A program made the position numbers and the translations under genes. The notes under the pieces are model-generated. The model did not search any database. It was not told the DNA's origin and saw only the letters and a list, made by a program, of their open reading frames with translations. Below, in pieces: positions 10,995 to 30,117 of a DNA stretch of 64,000 nucleotides. The DNA is taken from NCBI RefSeq assembly GCF_050003625.1, contig NC_134401.1, forward strand, positions 90,002,852 to 90,066,851, given 5' to 3'. This DNA comes from Haematobia irritans. Lineage: Eukaryota > Arthropoda > Insecta > Diptera > Muscidae. Within the stretch, counting starts at the first letter, position 1. Every line of letters begins with the position of its first letter.

Positions 10995-11957
10995 CACGCA
11001 AAGAAAAAAACAACGTGTGGACAACATGTACCGAAAACGTTTTTCGTTTGTTCGAGTTTTTTTTTGAATCTCTTCGAAAATTTTAAACTTTTATCACCAA
11101 AAAAATTCGTTTGTTACAAAATTTTTATTTTTGCAATAAAACAATATATGAAATTGTTCTTACATCCTGGAAAAGAGTAAACGTTTATCACACACTCAAA
11201 AACAAGTTTACTTGGATCCAAAGATATTGACCTTCCCTTACGGATTTTGGTATTGATTCCGAGCCAAAGATGCGGCTTCTTTAAAATAAAGACATTTTCT
11301 ACGGACCTGCCTGGCTTTAAATCTAGGATAAATAAAATTAAAATTGGATACAGATCTCATTCATCGAGTTTTTATTTTCTTTTTTTGCGATATATTAATA
11401 AAGTTATTTACGTACAAACAAATTCCAATTTCAAAATCCAAATTGTGCCAGGTACTTCAAAGTCAAAACAGTTTTCTTAATGCTAAAAAAACTTTAAACC
11501 AAAGATGCAAATCCTTAAAATAAGTCTTAGCCTATATTGGAAGCGTTTTTATCTTAAATTTAAAAATTCAATATGTCAGTTGAGTTAAAGGCGATTTCAT
11601 TAAATTAAAAATGTTTTTCTTTATTTTAAGGAAAATTTGCCTTACTTCAACTATCTACAACTTCAGCAGAGAGACGCAAAATTTTAAGATTTGTGTCCTA
11701 AATTTAATGCAAAAAAATTTTTGAAGCAAGAATTATAAACTTTCTTTTAATTAAAATGTAATTGTTTTAAAGAATTTTGTCCTTAGCATTGCGTAAATTT
11801 TGAGTCCTAAAATTTAAGTTGCATAATCCTCCATATTAGGTCAATATTTTTTTCAGTGCAAAACGTATATTCTTTTCTACCAAATAAACTTCCTTACAGC
11901 GAAAAGCAAATGAAAAACGATCTTTGTTTGTGTAAAATTTCGTTTGGAAAGAAAGAA

Positions 11958-11970
<13 letters not shown>
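10995..11970. mobile_element. M3 TIR element, copy 2, forming the 3' end of the acyl-CoA synthetase gene
   Basis: Left end CACGCAAAGAAAAAAAC, right end GAATTATTTTTTTGCG, matching M3 at 2986-3871 except for two missing bases at the right end. The tRNA-like core is absent and another MITE (11193-11858) is nested inside. Its right end encodes the terminal YAKK and TAA of the host gene. Confidence 0.72.
11193..11858. mobile_element. TIR element M2 nested in M3
   Basis: Ends CACTCAAAAACAAG and TTTTTTTCAGTG, flanked by CA on both sides. The uninterrupted host sequence (TTATCACAAAAAGTATATA) is visible in the other M3 copy near 3755. It contains TTACTTGGATCC, also seen at 42519 and, less exactly, at 19683. 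Confidence 0.7.
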
Positions 11971-19546
<7,576 letters not shown>

Positions 19547-19665
19547 TTTCGACACTCAATTCACAACTGATTTTTCAATATTTACAAAATTTGAGGTAAT
19601 AGTTCCACTAATCCATATATTTTATGGAACATAATCTTAGCGATATGTGGTATCTATACAAGGTA

Positions 19666-20330
19666 CACTCAAAAAAACGTTCAATTGGATCCTAAGATTT
19701 TGAACTTCCTTTAAGGATATTGGTATGGACTCCGAGCCAAAGGTTTGGATCCACTAAAATAAAGACATTTTTTAGGAAGCTATCTACACAGAACAAAATT
19801 TATTATTCAAATATTTTTTAATTGAAATTTCTTCAATAGCTAAAATTATAGCATCAGTCACACAGAAAAGTATTTTATTTGCTTTGAAAGACGTATGACA
19901 TTAACGAGGGATGAATATTTTAAAAATTCTTGTTCTAAATTTGATGAAAAATGTTTTTAAAGCAATGATTATAAAATTACTTTTATTTACATTACTTTTG
20001 TTATGATAAATTTGATGAAAAATGTTTTTAAAGCAATGATTATAAAATTACTTTTATATAAATTATTTTTGGTGATAATATATTGAGACTCATTACAAGA
20101 TTTTTATATTAGTAATGTTGATTTACACATGGATTAGTTTTAAATTTTTTTGTTGTTTTTATTTTTTAATTGTTTCTTATTTTTATTTACTTTAATTAAT
20201 AACTGATAAAATTATTTTTTTTTATTATTTATTCTTCTTATTATTAATATTTTTTGTTAATTGCTTAATTATTGTGTATTCGTTTGATTCAAATTATTTT
20301 AATCAGTTATTAATACTGGCCTGGCGCTTG
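19666..20330. other. M2-type TIR end and AT-rich sequence upstream of the acyl-CoA synthetase
   Basis: TA|CACTCAAAAAAACG followed by TTGGATCCTAAGATTTTGA matches M2 (11193). A duplicated segment (GATGAAAAATGTTTTTAAAG at about 19943 and 20010) follows. The right end was not found. Confidence 0.55.
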
Positions 20331-20339
20331 AATTCGTGA

Positions 20340-20615
20340 ATAATGAATAAATAAACCTATCCTTAAGGTTGTGTAAGTTAGGTTAAAGTGGCAGTACGAT
20401 TAAGTTTCAGGCTCACTTAGACTATTCAGTCCATTGTGATATCATATTTAACTAAAAGTATCTATTACCTATGGGCACTTCTAATTTTAACCACTGAACC
20501 TTCACTATTATTTACTTTTGTTGAACCAACCAGATTGTTCCAAAAACATTAACGGACTGCTTAAGTTAACGTTTTCCAGGTCCGCCAGTAATCTAACGAT
20601 ATTCAAAAATATTCA
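20340..20615 (-). repeat. SINE-2 (short retroelement sharing its 3' tail with SINE-1)
   Basis: Minus-strand copy: AGATTACTGGCGGACCTGG to CTGCCACTTTAACCTAAC. It matches 38812-39395 once the SINE-1 insertion there is removed. The last 60 bp (ATGGACTGAATAGTCTAAGT onward) are also the SINE-1 tail. Confidence 0.65.
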
Positions 20616-20803
20616 TATAATCTCATGTGTAGAAAATTTTATTTATGCATAGGTATGTATACAATATTTTTATACCCACCACCATAGAATGGTGACGGGG
20701 GTATAATAAGATTGTCATTCCGTTTGTAGCACATCGAAATATCGATTTCCGACTATATAATGTATATATATTCTTGATCAGGGAGAAATTCTAAGACGAT
20801 ATA

Positions 20804-21320
20804 CACTCAAAAAAAAGTGAACTCTCTATTTCACTAAAGCCATATTAACTTTATGTTAGTTCATAGAATCATTATGTTTGGAAAAAGTTTATTTTAGCCA
20901 AATAATTTTTTGCGTATGATAGTTAAATGAACTAAAAAACGGGAAAAAGTTATACACAAATAAAGCATAAAGATTTCCTAATTTCGTATTTCTTACAAAA
21001 TTGTTCATTATTTCTTTAAATTTGTAAATTTTACCAAAAATGTGTCCATCATGAACTTCGTATGTCACTAAAGACATTCTTGCAATTTTGAACTCCAATA
21101 TTTCTCTTAAAACTACAAAATTTTCTTTAACTACTGAAAAAATTTAGTTATGTCTAATAAATTTTCTTGAATTTGTCGAAAAATATTTACTTACTTTTGC
21201 CATATCGGAGTGATGCCAGCGCTTGTAATACCGTTTAGTTAAAATTTTCTAAAAAAGTTCCAAATTTTCTAAAATTAATCGAAAGTTATCTTTCCTGGTG
21301 GGTTCACTGTTTTTTCAGTG
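20804..21320. mobile_element. TIR element (CACT ends) in H3, TA duplication
   Basis: Left CACTCAAAAAAAAGTGAA, right TTCACTGTTTTTTCAGTG, flanked by TA at 20802-20803 and 21321-21322. H3 copy 36556-38539 shows the empty site GACGATATAACGATG. 517 bp, non-coding. Confidence 0.82.
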
Positions 21321-21468
21321 TAACGATGTCCGTCTGTCTGTCTGTCTGTTGTAATCACGCCACAGTCTTCAATAATGAAGCAATCGTACTGAAATGTTGC
21401 ACCAACTCGCCTTTTGTCTGCAGGCAGGTCAAGTTCGAAGATGGGCTACATCGGCCCAGGTTTTGATA

Positions 21469-22359
21469 CACCGAAAGAAATTTCTTCGTAAAAAGAACGA
21501 AAAATTTCGTTAAAAGTACGAAATTTGTCATTGTTTTACAACCAAAGAAACTTTTCATTAAAAGTACGAAATATTTCGTACTTTTTACGAAGAAAAGTTC
21601 TTCCAAAATTTTCGTAGTTTGTAAGAAAAAAATTCGTACTTTTTATGAAGAATCTTCGTACTTTTTATGAAAAATCTTCGTACTTTTTATGAAAATGTTT
21701 CGTACTTTTTATGAAAAATTTTCGTAGTTTTTATGACAAATTTTCGTACTTTTTATGAAAAAATTTCGTACTTTTTTCTGAAAAATGTTCGAACTTTTAG
21801 AAAAAAAAAATTATAGTCGAAAGTGCATTTGGTTGTAGTTGCAAGTGTGAAAAATGACATCACTACTTTACATCTTAAGTTTTTGAATAATTTTTAGTTT
21901 TATTGCTTCACTTTTATTCATAGCGCGCTATCACCCAAATGAGAAGTAGCATAGACTTGCATAAAAAAATAGAATAAAGGAATTCACTCAAGCACATTAT
22001 AAAAGACAATTTAATGCCGCGAACGGAAATTTTACAACTTCAATGAAACTTCTTCGTTATTTCAAAGAAAATGTTTCGTACTTTTTATGAAGAAATTTTA
22101 ACGCAGAATGTTTCGTAAAATATTCGTAAAAACTTCTTCACAAAATTCATGAAATGTGAAGAAAGTTTCGTTAAAAGTACGAACTTTTTACGAAGAAAAG
22201 TTAATGTAGATTGTTTCGTAGAAGTTTCGTATATTCGTAAAATGTTCTTCGTAAAATTTACGAAAATTAATGAAAATTTCGTTATTTTAATGAAGAATTC
22301 AGGAAGAATAGTTAATGAAGAATTCTTCGTACAATTAACGAAGAGAATTCTTTCGGTGT
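21469..22359. mobile_element. TIR element M1 (CACCGAAAGAA ends), copy 1
   Basis: Ends CACCGAAAGAA and its inverse, TA at 21467-21468 and 22360-22361. The empty site TTTTGATATAGTCCCC is present in the H3 copy near 36830. Inside are about seven units of TTCGTACTTTTTATGAAAAA and many GTACGAA motifs. 891 bp without coding capacity. Confidence 0.85.
21630..21790. repeat. 20-bp minisatellite in M1
   Basis: Tandem TTCGTACTTTTTATGAAAAA units with single-base variants; also present in the second M1 copy at 59115-59290. Confidence 0.8.
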
Positions 22360-23687
22360 ATAGTCCCCATATAAACCGACCTCCCGATTTGGGGTCTTGG
22401 GCTTATAGAAATCGTAGTTTTTATCCAATTTGCCTGAAATTTGAAACCTAGAAGTATTTTATGACCACAAAGAGGTGTGCCAAAAATGGTGATTATCGGT
22501 CCATGTTTTGGTATAGTCCCCATATAGACCGATCTCCCGATTTTACTTCTTGGGCTTATAGAAACCGCAGTTTTTATTCAATTTACCTGAAATTGGAAAT
22601 CTAGAGGTATTGTAAGACCACAAATACGTGTGCCAAAAATTGTGAGTATTGATCCATATTTTGGTATAGCCCCCATATAAAACGACCTCCCGATTTGGGG
22701 TCTTGGGCTTATAGAAACCTTAGTTTTTATCCAATTTGTCTGAAATTGGAAATCTAGAGGTATTTTAAGACCATAAAGAGGTGTGCCGAAAATGGTGAGT
22801 ATCGGTCCATATTTTGGTATAGCCCCCATATAGACCGATTTCAAGATTTTACTTCTTGGGCTTCTAGAATCCGAAGTTTTTATCCTATTTGCCTGAAATT
22901 GGAAATCTAGAGGTATTTTCGGGCCATAACGAGGTGTGCCGAAAATGATGAGTATCGGTCCATATTTTAGTATAGCCCCCATAAGAACGATCTCCCGATT
23001 TAACTCCTTGGGTTTCTAGAAACCGTAGTTTTTATCTGATTTGCCTGAAATTGTAAATATTCTGGTATTTTAGGCTCACAAAAACGTGTATCGGATTAAG
23101 TTTTTATCGATCCATTTGGTAATGCCTCCATATAGACCGACTTCACTTCTTGAGGGTGTAGAAGGCGCACTGATCATGGAAATTGCTTGAAACTCAATGT
23201 AAAATTTCCAGATTTTACTTCTACAGATTTAAGATTTCAAATCAAGACTTTATTTTATAATTTTCTTGCACACTTACAAGAGATGTTAATGATTCAAACT
23301 CAAACAAAAATGGTTCTTATAAATCCAGAATCTGATATAGTCCTCATAGGTGAAATCTTTAAATTTATCTTCGGGAATATCCTACAGTCCTCAAGCCCTC
23401 CTGAAATTTCAAAGGAAACCCTAATATTTGGTTCATGGTGGTGGGTATTTAAGATTCGGCCCGGCCGAACTTAGTGCTGTATATACTTGTTATAATATTA
23501 AACTGAGCCGACGGGCTTTTTTGGGCAGCAAATAAATCAATGACTTCTTCAGTCGGCACATTTATTCGGCGATGAACCGACATTAATGCCAATCCTTTGA
23601 GTCTACTCTCGATAGTCGAATTTGTAAGATACGTCTTTAATCTCTTCATTGTTGAAAATGAACGTTCGGATGAGCACGTAGTAACTG

Positions 23688-24332
23688 CAGGGATGGAAAA
23701 TGCAGTACTATAGTACTTTTTTCAAACCTTTTTCACCCCGGTCAGTGCCGTAGTACCCCCGCGAATGATTTAGTACCTTTTGTGTAGACATTTTTGAGTC
23801 AATATCAGATTTATGGTACAATAGCTTTGACAAAATATTTTAATATTTTGAGAAAGTCTTTATCAACCTTATTTGCTAATAGTCTTTTACAAATATGGAA
23901 AAACAGACATGTTCATGTGGGAAGAAAATCTCGATTTTATAAAAGACATAGTCAAAAACAGGATTTTATTGAACTTCAAGAAAGTTTTAGTCGAAAAAAG
24001 AATGCGATTCTATATTATCGATTTTTTATTTCGGTAGAAATAGTTGTCAACATTTTATTTCTATATAGAATTTTTGCAAAATTTTATTTTTATAGAAAAT
24101 TTTGTCAAAATTTTATTTCAATTGAAAATTTTGTCAAAATTTTATTTCTATAGGAAATTTTTGCAAAATTTTATTTCTATAGAAAATTTTGTCAAAATTT
24201 TATTTTCTTTAAAATTCAGTCTCTTGACAATAATCTTCCAGTGAAATTTTTGTTGAAATTTAGTAAAAAGTACCTTTCCGCTCAAAAAATACCTTTTTTG
24301 TACTTTCTTAAAAATTGTATTTTCCATCCCTG
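23688..24332. mobile_element. Non-autonomous hAT element with perfect 8-bp duplication
   Basis: Ends CAGGGATGGAAAATGCA and (inverted) CAGGGATGGAAAATACA; AGTAACTG flanks both sides (23680-23687, 24333-24340). 645 bp, no transposase. It contains a short stretch of the 29-bp minisatellite (24040-24230). Confidence 0.92.
24040..24230. repeat. 29-bp minisatellite inside the hAT element
   Basis: Six or so units of TTTTATTTCTATAGAAAA TTTTGTC. The same minisatellite sits in H1 elements, so it has moved between unrelated transposon types. Confidence 0.75.
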
Positions 24333-24420
24333 AGTAACTGGCAAAGTGACCAAAATTTTTAAAAGAATATGCACGTTTGGAAAAATCTCTTTATTGCTTC
24401 CATCGCTGAATTAGGCAGGT

Positions 24421-24784
24421 TCTTTTCGCAGGTTTTGCGCCATTTCATTTACACTGTGTGTTTGGCTGTTTCGAGTCATGTTCACAAAAAGAACAACAAA
24501 CACACATAAAAAGCAGAAATACATTTTCCAAAAATGAAATTTGTGGTGCGAGAACAAAAATAATTTGTTTTTTTTTCGACCGTCGTTTGACGGGCTTTTC
24601 AACTAGTATTCTATGATTTGTGCAAGTTTTATAGGTAAGCGTTTTTCAAAATTAAACCTCCAGATTTTCTTCAACATCTTCGATAAGATTTTTCTATGCA
24701 GCTAAAAATATATATTTATTTATATAAAAATATTCATTCATTTCGGGGGGGGTTTGATCCCCCTCACCCCCCCCCCCCCCCTGA
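24421..24784. other. Unassigned stretch ending in a C-run
   Basis: No gene recognised. At 24746-24780, GGGGGGGG, then TTTGATCCCCCTCA and a run of 15 C form a G/C-rich patch next to the truncated 3' part of LINE B. Confidence 0.45.
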
Positions 24785-24909
24785 ATACGGCCTTGCCTGT
24801 CGGTAGCTAAAATGGCGGTCACTAGACTACAACACCATATAGCATTATAGGTCTAACCACTGCCGTATATAGCCAATACACAATTTTCAGTTTTAGTCCC
24901 TACTTTTTT

Positions 24910-25532
24910 ATACCCTCCATCATAAGATGGGGGTATATTAACTTTGTCATTCCGTTTGTAACACATCGAAATATTGCTCTAAGACCCCATAAAGTATATA
25001 TATTCTGGGTCGTGGTGAAATTCTGAGTCGATCTAAGCATGTCCGTCCGTCCGTCCGTCTGTTGAAATCACGCTAACTTCCGAACGAAACAAGCTATCGA
25101 CTTGAAACTTGGCACAAGTAGTTGTTATAGATGTAGGTCGGATGGTATTGAAAATAGGCCAGATCGGTCCACTTTTACGTATAGCCCCCATATAAAGGGG
25201 CCTTCAGATTTGGCTTGTGGAGCCTCTAACAGAAGCATATTTCATCCAATCTGGCTGAAATTTGGTATATGGTGTTGGTATATGGTCTCTAACAATCATG
25301 CAAAAAATGGTCCACATCGGTCCATAATTATATATAGCCCCCATATAAACCGATCCCCAGATTTGGCTTGCGGAGCCTCAAAGAGAAGCAAATTTCATCC
25401 GATCCGACTGAAATTTGGTACATGATGTTGGTATATGGTCTCTGACAACCATGCAAAAATTGGTCCACATCGGTCCATGATGGAGGGTACATAAGCTTCG
25501 GCCTGGGCGAACTTACGGCCGTATATACTTGT
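24910..25532 (-). mobile_element. H1 Helentron/DINE-like element, minus strand, inside LINE B
   Basis: 3' hairpin ATACCCTCCATCATAAGATG at the left, 5' end GTATATACTTGT at the right; three 153-bp repeats and GTCCGTCCGTCCGTCT between. The unoccupied LINE sequence is visible in LINE D near 43585-43600 (TAGTCCCCATGTTTCCCC), consistent with insertion between T residues without duplication. Confidence 0.8.
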
Positions 25533-26587
25533 TTCCTATTGCCTTTTTGCACGAGTACAAAGCTACCGTTGCTTTCCTTCAATATTAAGCTTAAAGTTCA
25601 GCTTCCTGTCCAAACTAACGCCAAGGTATTTTGCACACTCGCCAAAGGGAATTTCAATACCTAAGGAAATGGGCCTAACCGTGGGAGTTTTGCGATCTTT
25701 GCAGTACATGACTAGTTCTGTCTTTGCAGGATTTACCCCAAGACCATTATCTTTCGCCCATTTCTCAGTCTCTGATTGTGGATGGGAATTTTCCTCTGAC
25801 TGCTAGCGCCACAACATCCGCGTATGCTACCACTTTTATCCTTTCTCTAGGGAAACCGGAAGGTTGTTTATAGCAACATTCCAAAGAAGAGGTGATAGAA
25901 CTCCTCCTTGGGGAGTGTCTCTGTTCACATACCTTTGTATGTTTGCTTGTCCCAGTTGTTCAGAGTTGTCAGTCCATTTAATATCGAGCTGGGATGGATG
26001 TTATTGAACGCCCTTCGATGTCTAGAAACGCCACGATTGTGTATTCATTGGCAGATAGTGAGCTTTCAATAAAGCTGACTAGTTCATGTAATGTGGTCTC
26101 AGTAGACCTGCCCTTCGAGTATGCATGCTGTCGTTTCGAGAGTAAACTTGAATCGACGTTAGTTCTAAGATAAATTGTCTATCATCCTCTCCACAGTCTT
26201 AAGTGGGAATGAGGATAAGCTGATTGGTCGAAAATCCTTCGCACTCGAGTGGGAGGCTTTTCCGCTTTCGGTATGAAAACGACTTTTGTTTCCCTCCACT
26301 TTTCAGGTCCGGGGGATTTGAAACCCAAAGCTATTTAACGCCCATTTTATTCTAGATTCCGATACAATTTCCTCGATAGGAAATGACCGCTGAGCCACTG
26401 TGGCACCGCCAGAACATGGGTCAACCGTCTGATTTTCAGGAAAATGTGTGTCCAAGAGTACCTCCAGCGTCTCCCCACTGGACGTTGTCCAATTGCCCTC
26501 CAATGTTTTAGTGAACCCTGGAGCGAAGTTAGTGAATGCTAGTACCTTCCGTAGTCTGGAAGCCTCGGACGTATTCTCAATACTGCT
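25533..26587 (-). pseudogene. LINE B reverse transcriptase, frameshifted, YADV in place of YADD
   Basis: Across three frames: FRPISLSSFPLKTVERM, HAYSKGRSTETTLHELV, FLDIEG, TPQGGVLSPLLWNVAINNL and VVAYADVVALAV. The catalytic YADD has become YADV (GAT to GTT). The thumb-like end reads KWAKDNGLGVNPAKTELVMY. It cannot be active. Confidence 0.75.
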
Positions 26588-27505
26588 TCAGTAATCATTC
26601 CAAGAGTTATGCTGAGCCTTTCTCAGTTCTCGCTTGTATCCTCTCAAATTCCTCTTGTAAGCGACCCAATCCTCAGGAGCTCTGGTGGACTTTGCTTTGT
26701 TAAAGAACTGCCTGCAGGATTTCCTCATATTACTTAACTCCGTAGACCACCATGGTGGTCGATTTTTTCCCCTTGGCTTCCCTCTAGGGCATACAGCTTT
26801 CAGTGAGATGTTGAAGGCCTTAGTAATCCTCTCCACTGCGTGTTCGATATCTTGCACAGTGCTCATATTTGTCTCTGGTATTTCCGGTATCATCATATTG
26901 AACGATTCCCTATACATATTCCAATCAGTTTTCCTAACATTTGGCGGAAATATGGTCTTGGTGGTATGAACATCTAATTTGAAACTGATGTAGCGATGAT
27001 CTGAGAAGCTATGTTCAATTAAAACCTGCCAATCAGATGTCATTTCATTCAGTACTTGCGAGGCCAAGGTGACGTCCAAACCCTCTTGCCTGTTTTTAGT
27101 GACAAAGGTTGGGGCATCTCCCTTGTTGCAAACTACCAGATTAGTACGCAAAATAAACTCTATTAGTGACTCTCCTCTTGTATTAATGTCACCACTACCC
27201 CATATACTATGATGTGCATTTGCATCGCATCCCATAATGAGTTTTGTCTTTTTTTTCAAAGACTCCTTAACTAAGGTCTCAACGGCACATGGAGGCATCT
27301 CCCTAACATGTCCCATGTAGACCGAAGATACCCAGTATTTACATTTGGATATCTCTAGACTGGCTACGACAGTGTCTGCATTGCTCAATGAAGGAAGCAG
27401 AAACAAGTTTTGTTCGTTATTAGCAATTATACATGCTCGATTTATATCTTTACCGGTATTATGCAAAAGTTTGAAACCCGGAGTGCTTAATTCATAGATC
27501 TTGTT
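26588..27505 (-). pseudogene. LINE B ORF2 endonuclease domain
   Basis: CELSTPGFKLL-type text, MGCDANAHHSIWGSGDINTR, EFILRTNLVVCNKGDAPTF and SFSDHRYISFKLD are the endonuclease motifs, ending in the conserved SDH. It runs into NRPPWWSTELSNMRKSCRQF, the linker before the reverse transcriptase. The N-terminal part is at 28447-28530, beyond the mariner insertion. Confidence 0.8.
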
Positions 27506-27511
27506 CTTATA

Positions 27512-28444
27512 AAGGGTGATTCTTTTGAGGTTAGGATTTTCATGCATTAGTATTTGAGAGATCACGTGGGATTTCAGACATGGTGTCAAAGAGAAAGATG
27601 CTCAGTATGCTTTGACATTTCATCATGAATAGACTTACTAACGAGCAACGCTTGCAAATCATTGAATTTTATTACCAAAATCAGTGGCAGAAAATCCGCT
27701 TTTTTATCGACAAATTTTGTTCAGCGATGAGGCTCATTTCTGGTTGAATGGCTACGTAAATAAGCAAAATTGCCGCATTTGGAGTGAAGAGCAACCAGAA
27801 GCCGTTCAAGAACTGCCCATGCATCCCGAAAAATGCACTGTTTGGTGTGGTTTGTACGCTGGTGGAATCATTGGACCGTATTTTTTCAAAGATGCTGTTG
27901 GACGCAACGTTACGGTGAATGGCGATCGCTATCGTTCGATGCTAACAAACTTTTTGTTGCCAAAAATGGAAGAACTGAACTTGGTTGACATGTGGTTTCA
28001 ACAAGATGGCGCTACATGCCACACAGCTCGCGATTCTATGGCCATTTTGAGGGAAAACTTCGGAGAACAATTCATCTCAAGAAATGGACCGGTAAGTTGG
28101 CCACCAAGATCATGCGATTTGACGCCTTTAGACTATTTTTTGTGGGGCTACGTCAAGTCTAAAGTCTACAGAAATAAGCCAGCAACTATTCCAGCTTTGG
28201 AAGACAACATTTCCGAAGAAATTCGGGCTATTCCGACCGAAATGCTCGAAAAAGTTGCCCAAAATTGGACTTTCCGAATGGACCACCTAAGACGCAGCCG
28301 CGGTCAACATTTAAATGAAATTATCTTCAAAAAGTAAATGTCTTGGACCAATCTAACGTTTCAAATAAAGAACCGATGAGATTTTGCAAATTTTATGCGT
28401 TTTTTTTTTTTTTAAAGTTATCAAGCTCTTAACAAATCACCCTT
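27512..28444 (+). mobile_element. Tc1/mariner-type deletion derivative, copy 2
   Basis: Same ends, TA at 27510-27511 and 28445-28446. Inserted into the endonuclease region of LINE B; the homologous uninterrupted site is seen in LINE A near 9606-9620 (CTTATATATGTATGGTTC). Its 3' half is almost identical to copies 1 and 3. Confidence 0.92.
27625..28337 (+). pseudogene. Internally deleted mariner-type transposase, copy 2
   Basis: Keeps MNRLTNEQRLQIIEFYYQNQ, then joins WQKIRFF out of frame to the catalytic half. It has all three Asp motifs (FSDEAHF, QQDGATCH, CDLTPLDYF) and one protein difference in the tail (PTEMLEK for PAEMLEK). Its junction differs from copy 1, yet the distance from ATG to the catalytic block is the same. 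Confidence 0.85.
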
Positions 28445-28546
28445 TATATGTATGGTTCTTGAATAAGAACTATATCTATGTCTCCTTTCATCAGGAGAAG
28501 GCAGCACAAGCGGCCTTACAATGGTGAAGATTTATCTGGAGGAGAT

Positions 28547-29515
28547 TTATCTGGTAGAACCATCCAAATTTTCAACCACCGTCACATCAGCCGCTTCAAT
28601 TGAGTCATCAAGGGCTTCCTCTTCGCAGATCTCGGTGACTCTCGCAACAACCCGCGGTTCAGCTTTGGTGAGGTTTGAGCCTGTAGGGACTTCCCGGATA
28701 CGATGTTCGTCAATGTCTGCAGTTTTTATGTCTTCTTCGGCTTCGCAAGATTTTTCTTCTTCTAACTCTACCGGAGGCTTGTTCGTTTCGGAATCCTTTG
28801 GCTGATCGCTTTTGTATACCTTCATATGGATGTCATGAAAGCCATAACGCACACGTCATTGGGTCTGGGCTAGATGTGGCAGCGACTCAATGTTCAATAT
28901 AAATACCGCATGTCGTCTTGGTCCATCCACCTCATCCAAACGACCAACCTTCCAATCGGCGGTTGAAAGATCTGGGTTACATTCCTTTAGTCTGTTTAGT
29001 ATTGACTCGGTATCAGGAGGATTTGCAGGTATCCATGCATGTGCTCTAGGTTTAGCCGGTATGTCTTTTCTATCGACTAACTCCAAAACGGCTCCTTCCC
29101 AAACTTCACCAATTAGCATCAATGCAGCTTTAAAGCAATCCATAGACCTCTGGTCCGCAAATGCTATTAACTTATATCGTCCTTGATACCATCCAGCATC
29201 TTGTTGTCGAGGACTTGGTCCGGGAAACTTTTTTCGCACCTCTGAGTAGACACCAGAAATCTCGTTCTCAATTTCCCCCCATTTTTGCTTTGGAACCATA
29301 CCGTCCAATGCTCCCTTATTAATGATAGCCATCACAAGGCTGTCTTTTGCAACTGAGGCAAACGATCTTTGATCCCGTTTAGAGGATGGCAGTTCATCCG
29401 TTGATCGCTCCCTTTTGCCAGCTTCAAGAATTCCTTGAGCCCATTTTAAGGAATCGCTTTGCTTAGCCGACAACGTGCTTGGGTCGACAGATCCTAATTT
29501 CTTTAGGATAAACAA
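28547..29515 (-). pseudogene. LINE B ORF1 (DUF4780-like) with nonsense change
   Basis: Reads LGSVDPSTLSAKQSDSLKWA through AWIPANPPDTESILNRLKE and VDGPRRHAVFILNIESLPHL. A TGA then replaces the GGA (Gly) present in LINE A after LAQTQ. It continues YGFHDIHMKVYKSDQPKDSE to 28547. Longer than LINE A, which has deletions here. Confidence 0.78.
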
Positions 29516-29848
29516 AGCATTACTGCGTTCTTTGAATCTCTTTCGTGAGGGATTACCTCCTTTTGATGTCGTTACCTTAGAAAAGTTCGACTTTCCAAAG
29601 TGTCGCCACGTGTCGACCCGTCTACAGGTGGACTAATTGGGCCTGACTCTTGGTCACTGCCCAAATTGATAACTTCAGTCGATACCCGTCCACTGATCAC
29701 TGACCACTGAAGTTAGCAACCCAATGGATGACTTTGAATTTCGCTGAATGTTGGTTTAATTTTCAACCACACGCGAAATTCGTAATAGATACCTATTACT
29801 ATGAAATAATCCGCTATTAAAAAAATACGTGCGTTCTGTTCGACGGTT

Positions 29849-30117
29849 GGTGTTACATGTGTAAATTGCCTGTCCTAAAACTTTAGTTTCCATAGTTTTT
29901 CATATTAAATCACAATTTTTTGCAGTGTCCTAAATATTTACGTATATAAAGGGCATTATCATTATTTCATTATCGTCGTATAACTTCTTATCAATTACAG
30001 TTTTCCAAGAGTGTTTGTTTTGTTCTAACAAATAAAACAAAAAACTATCATAAAGAGTAAATACGAAAAGAGTACACTCTAAAAGGGGGGGGGGGGGTTA
30101 AATTTCGAGGTAACTAT
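29849..30117. other. Unassigned stretch with G-run
   Basis: No gene seen. A run of 13 G lies at 30086-30098. Confidence 0.4.

Larger units (their letters stand above)
20670..23490 (-). mobile_element. H3 Helentron/DINE-like element with two nested TIR elements
   Basis: Minus orientation: the 5' end at 23490 (ACAAGTATATACAGCACTAA, TTCGGCCGGGCCGAA) carries TACCCACCACCAT. The 3' hairpin at 20670-20705 repeats it inverted. Central repeats of about 155 bp with TATAGCCCCCATATAGACCG run from 22360 to 23120, and a GTCCGTCTGTCTGTCTGTCT tract lies at about 21329. Confidence 0.75.
23493..24405 (-). pseudogene. hAT transposase C-terminal (dimerisation) fragment, interrupted
   Basis: With the insertion 23688-24332 removed, the minus strand reads SNKEIFPNVHI, a stop in the next few codons, LVTLPVTT, then CSSERSFSTMKRLKTYLTN and LKGLALMSVHRRI. 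The LPVTTCSSERSFS(T/K)MKRLK block is the hAT C-terminal dimerisation domain, of the type in ZMYM1-like hAT proteins. Upstream domains are absent. Confidence 0.78.
24785..29848 (-). mobile_element. LINE B, nearly full span, with nested H1 and mariner copy 2
   Basis: Minus-strand non-LTR retrotransposon: ORF1 (29590-28547), endonuclease (28530-26588, split by the mariner copy), reverse transcriptase (26580-25533) and post-RT region (24908-24785, beyond the H1 insertion 24910-25532). It carries several stops and frameshifts, so it is dead. Confidence 0.82.
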
